From Flavobacteriales bacterium (GTDB taxonomy: Bacteria; Bacteroidota; Bacteroidia; Flavobacteriales; ECT2AJA-044): DNA of 56,618 nucleotides. How positions within the stretch are numbered: the stretch's first letter is position 1; each line of letters starts with the position of its first letter. The stretch is from NCBI GenBank assembly GCA_021296215.1, contig JAGWBA010000005.1, positions 1 to 56,618 on the forward strand, in the 5' to 3' direction. The notes beneath the pieces are model-generated. The model made no database searches, had not been told where the DNA came from, and saw nothing but the letters and a program-made list of their open reading frames with translations. This document shows, in pieces, positions 54,201 to 56,618 of this stretch. The position numbers and the translations under genes were made by a program.

Positions 54201-56199
54201 GACTTACAGCTTCCTTTGGACTCCGAGTTCATATATGACGGATCTGCACGACGATACAACTTCATCGTCACCGATCGTAACCACCACGTATGCATTCTAT
54301 GTGGACGATTCGTTCAGTCAAAAAGTAGAGCACATCACTATTTATGTGAATCCTCTGCCGAATGTGACGTTCTCTCCTATACCAAATCCGTGCGTGGATG
54401 GTGCTGCAATGATGATGTCACAGGGTAGCCCAGCCGGTGGTACGTATTCTGGTCCAGGTGTTGCGGCTGGAATGTTCGATCCGGCCGCGGCTGGAGTTGG
54501 AACGCATACCCTGACGTATACTTATGTAAACGCTAATGGTTGTGAGAACTCTGCAACACGCGATGTGATCGTAGCTCCTAAACCTACGGTGACCATGTCT
54601 GCATTGGCCGACGTGTGTACTGCGGATGCGCCATTCGCTCTAACTGTAGGTGCACCAACAGGGGGTACATATAGCGGACCAGGAGTAAGTAATGGTATGT
54701 TCGATCCTGCTGCTGCAGGTGATGGTACCTTTACGATCAACTATACGTACACTAATGCGAATGGTTGTACTGAGTCTGCATCAACGACCATCGTCGTGAA
54801 CCCTGCGGCAATTGGATTCCACTTACCTATTCCAGATGTGTGTACGAACCAAGGACCAGTGACCTTGACTGGAGCTATTCCTCCGGGAGGTACGTATACT
54901 GGACCAGGTGTAAATGGTGGAACATTCTATCCTTCTCAGGTAGGTCTTGGAACGTATACCTTGGATTACACCACGGTTAGTGTTACCGGCTGTCCAATTG
55001 AATTCCAAGCTACCATCGTAGTGAACGCTGTTCCGAGTGTGAGTACTTCGAATTTTGCAAACACTTGTGCAAGTGCAGTGCCGATCGCGCTCACTGGAGC
55101 AAGTCCGGCAGGTGGAACATGGAGTGGATCCGGTGTAAGTGGAGGTAACTTTGACCCTTCAGTAGCCGGAGCTGGTACACACGTGCTGACTTATTCTTAC
55201 TCTGACGGTTCAGGTTGCGTTGGAACAAGTACTTCAACTATCGTTGTTGAGCCTGCTCCAAATGTTAGCTTGTATACTGTTGCGAGTGCATGTGTGTCGG
55301 GAGGAACAGTGCCATTGATCAGCGGAAGCCCGGCGGGCGGAACCCACAGTGGTCCTGGTGTTACAGGAACTACTTTCGATCCGGCTGCTGCTGGTGTCGG
55401 AACGCACACCATTACGTATTCATACACGAATGCTCAAGGCTGTGCTGGTACAGCGACTTCTACGATTAACGTAACCGCAAGTCCTTCTGTATCACTTACA
55501 TCACCAGGAAACTTCTGTAAGAATGGTGCGCCAGGTACACTGTCCGGAACACCTGGTGGAGGAGTATTCTCAGGTCCAGGCGTAAGCGGTGGCTCATTCA
55601 ATCCGGCATTAGTAGCGCCAGGAACATATACCATCGTTTACACTTATACGGATGCAAATGGATGTAGTGGTACCGATTCTCAATCGGTTACCGTGGATCC
55701 ATTGCCAGCTGCTCCGACCATCGTTCAAAATGGTTGTGACCTTACAGCTCAGTCAAGTGCGACCAACCCGACTTATACTTGGTTGGATGCACAAGGCAAT
55801 ACAGTTGGAACTGGAGCTACCATTACTACACCTTGTACCGGATTAAATATCTATTACTTGGTTGTTGAAGATGGAAGTACTGGATGTTCTGCAACGAGTT
55901 CGCAGTTCATCGCTGACTACGTGAGCCTCGAAGACGAGTTGACCGACGAAACCATCGAGGTGTTCCCGAACCCGAATCGCGGTTCATTCTCTGTATCGAT
56001 CGCACAATTGAGTGCAGATAATGTTGAAGTGGTTATCACCGATGCACGTGGTCGTGTAGTAATGGAAGAGCAAGTAGACCATGTAAATGGTTCCGGCTTC
56101 GACCGAGACTACAACTTGTCAGAAGTAGAAAATGGAGTGTACTTCATCCGCGTTTCCGCAGATGGTCACAGCAGCGTGAAACGCATTGTGATCGAGTAG
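48223..56199 (+). CDS. Giant T9SS-exported multidomain adhesin-like protein
   Basis: A 2658-residue secreted protein. A signal peptide (KKIYSGILTFLLVSVSLMAF) is followed by a DNRLRE/CBM96-like domain (25-190). Seven FN3-like domains then alternate with three MAM/jelly-roll domains (DIAVDDFSVEEEFC type, near 284-458, 853-1034 and 1128-1306), one choice-of-anchor-J-like domain (1393-1564) and one sandwich with YDSWGDGWNGGTY near 700. From residue 1654 come nine repeats with SPAGGTYSGPGV and GTHTITYTYTNANGC cores, broken by two PKD-like domains (1878-2045). A T9SS type A sorting tail (FPNPNRGSFSVSI; ENGVYFIRVSADG) ends it at about 2570-2658. It should cross the outer membrane by T9SS and be fixed to the surface. 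Adhesion is inferred from architecture. The reading frame is intact over 8 kb. Confidence 0.9.
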   Translation: MKKIYSGILTFLLVSVSLMAFGQTVVNVYPQNVNRWTGSSDGVTIENSLIDAQDGSEGWAMFDISSIPDGATINSVNFHFYVNNTYYPYWYIGPISSDPLTASASVLHLEIDGINGSTNYVYRQESSSYATGQKRLDLGTLAASDMEAALSTGKFVIGINSEDDSPTFYITIDGWNESNPPYLEVDYFPPSCFPSANVTVANITSSSANVSWTSPGNSVSTTLEYGPIGFNSGNGTTVSVSGTSYSLNGLAAGTTYDVRLIEDCGNVDGLSTETSVSFSTPCPSSFVAPYSTSFEVPGVGDLCWNQDSNDDFDWTVQTGATPDVNTGPDSAANGNYYLYTEGDGPGAGDVAIFASPDIDLSSLNNPTVRFQYHMRGTSVGSLDLEVENPAGSGNWTLVWSEIGSQSSSTTDWLEAVVPLTPFAGQNVAFRFYGTRGSSSSTDIAVDDFSVEEEFCITPYDVVVDPQGLFADVSWTTLNADSVSIAYREVGASSWDTISGLTSSNFTIFGLDEQTGYELTITAFCSSIGGTATTQVIPFTTSIACPDPFGGATSGVTTNSADLSWNTGGSSTWDIQYGSSGFIFGQGTNTAGVTSNPYTLGNLTPGTTYDWYVRDDCGANGTSDWVGPYSFLTLPVCAPGTRKVIIDINTSSYGNEVSWDIRSSTGVVMASGSGYADSSSYQSEACLADGEVYTFFAYDSWGDGWNGGTYTVSCESSGTVLANNGGATPNNGIGGSNPNDTESTEDFTTDLCYCTNASGMTVSSASATDVSVSWTAGGNLSGPWDLVIVSAGSDPNSDTLIAAATGLTSTSYTFTGLSLSNNTTYDVYVAEFCTGPGLMQPFSSNASFHVFSCSSTVVAPSTEGFEGQNTCSTICMASCTIAGNWMNVSFDDIDWAKDQFGTGSGGTGPPSGANGSSTYIYTEASSTCSSGNPKAVLESTCFDLSSLNAPALSFWGHFRGQSIGRIDVEVSSASSNWTVIWSRTGAQGDSWLKYSIDLGAYAGQTVKFRISHQIGSGFSGDAALDDITVGEVPCTAPAGIAVDAVSGTGVTLSWSASPPALTYDIGVWNAGDDPLVDAPVASATGVTGTSASLSGLTLQSNYDVYVQSNCSGGAVGQVQGPSFQTACASLVAPYMENFDGSSWGNLNTYDPCWNVESTTAPNWEVDNDFTGSSNTGPSGDVSGSGRYIFLETSPPALFGESGYIETPFLDISGLTNPGFTFYYHMYGSAIGTLEIQARSSGSFQTIWSLSGQQQTDELDPWLPAFVDLSGFSSPVQFRIVGTIGHTGNVARLSDMAVDEFFVGNVCQPTSSNLTVSNVLDASADVSWTGSSSSYIVEVVPAGQSPTGSGTSVSGTSTSLTGLTAESDYVVYVYGDCGFGLSSPVQQSFSTGYCPAQSLIPFSALPYTEGFDVLPAPKVPCGWLVDDRNADNIVWETQDRSSLSQSNPNALEIIRNTSDDMDDWIFSPEFEVPANTSLDIIFSYRVRTNQYVEKLEVFVGSGQNPADMNLKLFDVSNLQNSFYKSVTVSYTATAAENIFIGLHGYSDADQFALYIDDFEVKEADCPTPFLLSGMGTGQTTAQLAWDGPGDVFIVEYGPAGFAPGTGTTVLASSSSLTLTGLEVGSDYEFYVQNDCNGTGDGLSQNAGPASFSTDCPSITASSVSSCPDGSMITLTGTPAGGTFSGPGVSGGKFDPTAVQPGTYTISYRVPTALGNSCAGTIDISVNPFPNVTFGDLGSYCDGQNGFTITTASPTGGVFSGPGIVGGDFVPAQIGVPGTYTLYYTYTDVNGCTAMDSASVTLIPTPNVNLNASQTLFCGVNDSTVTLNGTPAGGVFSGPGVVNGVFDPSIAGLGTHTIRYTVSSGSCSTQDQLVMTVNQVPSVIASPDAVVLYGQGIQLSAVATGGSGNYTYQWSPADSILGTTGQGNQVTTPPLSVNQQFVVRVTDNVTGCRGFDTVNVTIFGGPISITLSSNKDTICVGETVELYAEVDGGSDTTYSFLWTPSSYMTDLHDDTTSSSPIVTTTYAFYVDDSFSQKVEHITIYVNPLPNVTFSPIPNPCVDGAAMMMSQGSPAGGTYSGPGVAAGMFDPAAAGVGTHTLTYTYVNANGCENSATRDVIVAPKPTVTMSALADVCTADAPFALTVGAPTGGTYSGPGVSNGMFDPAAAGDGTFTINYTYTNANGCTESASTTIVVNPAAIGFHLPIPDVCTNQGPVTLTGAIPPGGTYTGPGVNGGTFYPSQVGLGTYTLDYTTVSVTGCPIEFQATIVVNAVPSVSTSNFANTCASAVPIALTGASPAGGTWSGSGVSGGNFDPSVAGAGTHVLTYSYSDGSGCVGTSTSTIVVEPAPNVSLYTVASACVSGGTVPLISGSPAGGTHSGPGVTGTTFDPAAAGVGTHTITYSYTNAQGCAGTATSTINVTASPSVSLTSPGNFCKNGAPGTLSGTPGGGVFSGPGVSGGSFNPALVAPGTYTIVYTYTDANGCSGTDSQSVTVDPLPAAPTIVQNGCDLTAQSSATNPTYTWLDAQGNTVGTGATITTPCTGLNIYYLVVEDGSTGCSATSSQFIADYVSLEDELTDETIEVFPNPNRGSFSVSIAQLSADNVEVVITDARGRVVMEEQVDHVNGSGFDRDYNLSEVENGVYFIRVSADGHSSVKRIVIE
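53182..55704 (+). repeat. Nine 75-residue repeats (period 225 bp) inside the adhesin gene
   Basis: Repeats start at 53182, 53401, 53629, then, after two PKD-like domains, at 54358, 54583, 54808, 55033, 55258 and 55483. The last six are spaced at exactly 225 bp. Each has a Cys near residue 12, a PxGGxxSGPGV core, an FDPxxxGxGTxTxxYxY strand and an NGC or similar Cys. The DNA copies have diverged, so this is an old expansion. Confidence 0.88.
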
Positions 56200-56225
56200 T
56201 AATAGCTTCAAAATATAATTGTATA

Positions 56226-56257
56226 AACCGCCTCGGTCATAAGATCGGGGCGGTTTT
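56226..56257 (+). terminator. Rho-independent terminator of the adhesin gene
   Basis: AACCGCCTCGGTC and GATCGGGGCGGTT form a 13-bp stem with two G-U pairs around ATAA, followed by TTTTG. It lies 26 bases after the stop. Confidence 0.85.
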
Positions 56258-56526
56258 GTTGTTTAGCAGTGAGCAGTGGGCGTTTAGCTTGATACCAAAA
56301 CCGTGGATGACACGAGATTCCGACTACCGATTTTTTCTGCTCCTAGGGGTGAGATCCGTGTTGGCAATTAGCTTGAAGATGCCAGCCATTAGTCATTAGC
56401 AATTCCAATTAGCCATTAATCTTTGGCTGTTGGTGGCATGGGCTAACTCCTGCATTTCATTGTGCTTTTTTGGGTCCGAGACCCATATATGGTCCGGTAT
56501 TCCGTTTTAAGAATTAGCCATTACAT
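56258..56526. other. Gene-free spacer with short direct repeats
   Basis: I see no coding sequence here. AATTAGCCATTA occurs twice (56407-56418 and about 56512-56523), with partial forms near 56363 and 56393. The same CCATTAA-like words occur inverted in the spacer at 29490-29530, which also holds the GC palindromes. Confidence 0.5.
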
Positions 56527-56618
56527 CCCCGGGTTAAAACCCGGGGCCTAGGGATTGTGCATGGGAACATTGTGTATGGACAATGAAGACTGAATATCCA
56601 CGGGTTAAAACCCGGGGC
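56527..56618. repeat. Two GC-rich palindromes, the last cut by the window end
   Basis: CCCCGGGTTAAAACCCGGGG (56527-56546) is a perfect inverted repeat with 9-bp arms. A second copy, CCACGGGTTAAAACCCGGGG, begins at 56598, and the window ends one base after it. They resemble the three elements at 29531-29716 and have a similar spacing (about 70 bp). Confidence 0.75.

Noticed and set aside
53182-55704. CRISPR-like or satellite array
   Set aside because: The 225-bp period is protein-coding and in frame, with diverged DNA copies and conserved protein motifs.
1-56618. tRNA, rRNA, integrase, transposase or plasmid origin
   Set aside because: I looked through the spacers on both strands and found no cloverleaf, ribosomal sequence or mobile-element gene. 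The method is by eye, so a short tRNA could be missed.

Overview
The window looks like chromosomal DNA of a member of the Bacteroidota, most likely Flavobacteriales. The evidence is a type IX secretion (T9SS) type A sorting tail on a 2658-residue surface protein, a BshA bacillithiol enzyme, a fused E1 alpha/beta 2-oxoacid dehydrogenase, a DUF4369/TlpA-type lipoprotein, a GH3 plus serine-hydrolase fusion, an RHS-core remnant, and -7 promoter elements of the TAnnTTTG type. Genes are tightly packed, with many ATGA, TGATG and TAATG stop/start overlaps. I saw no tRNA, rRNA, CRISPR array, transposase or integrase.

Layout. (1) 1-2.4 kb: an XRE regulator, a lipoprotein, the tip of an RHS protein carrying an HExxH motif, and an unknown exported protein. 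(2) 2.4-6.75 kb: a four-gene glycosyltransferase operon whose first gene has an in-frame TAA. A promoter, a palindrome and a terminator follow with no gene between them (possible small RNA). (3) 6.9-14.7 kb, minus strand: an unrecognised 521-residue helical protein, then the overlapping operon rfbC-mltD-like-uvrA-LOG-ctlX. (4) 14.7-18.8 kb: an NAD(P)-binding protein facing an operon for an ABM-like protein, an inositol phosphatase, an alpha/beta hydrolase and a MuiA-like protein. (5) 19-24.5 kb: an 80-residue protein, a serine hydrolase with an in-frame TGA, LOG, mtaB, a peptide-binding lipoprotein and a cupin. (6) 24.5-30.3 kb: a formate dehydrogenase locus in which fdhD lacks its 5' part, the NuoE/NuoF-like subunit is frameshifted and lacks one cluster cysteine, and the catalytic subunit is intact. 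mobA, which serves the same cofactor, converges on it across a spacer of GC-rich palindromes. (7) 30.3-36.4 kb, minus strand: a small TM protein, mutL, two rhomboids, an EEP phosphatase, a DUF1428 protein and a flavin-binding PNPOx-like protein. (8) 36.4-39.6 kb: a hybrid histidine kinase with three lesions. (9) 39.6-48 kb: a TlpA-like lipoprotein, the GH3-hydrolase fusion, a YwqK-like MORN protein, bshA, a SUI1-like factor and the branched-chain 2-oxoacid dehydrogenase E1. (10) 48.2-56.2 kb: the giant T9SS adhesin-like protein, which ends in nine 75-residue repeats, six of them spaced at exactly 225 bp. A 400-bp spacer with the same family of GC-rich palindromes follows.

The most notable overall feature is gene decay. 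Four genes have nonsense or frameshift lesions (six lesions in all), and fdhD and the RHS gene are truncated, while long neighbours such as uvrA, fdhA and the 8-kb adhesin read cleanly. Sequencing error could explain the indels in A-runs but not the truncations. The best candidates for an undescribed function are the RHS-tip metallopeptidase with its overlapping lipoprotein (a possible toxin-immunity pair), the possible small RNA at 6.85 kb, and the repeat arm of the giant adhesin.
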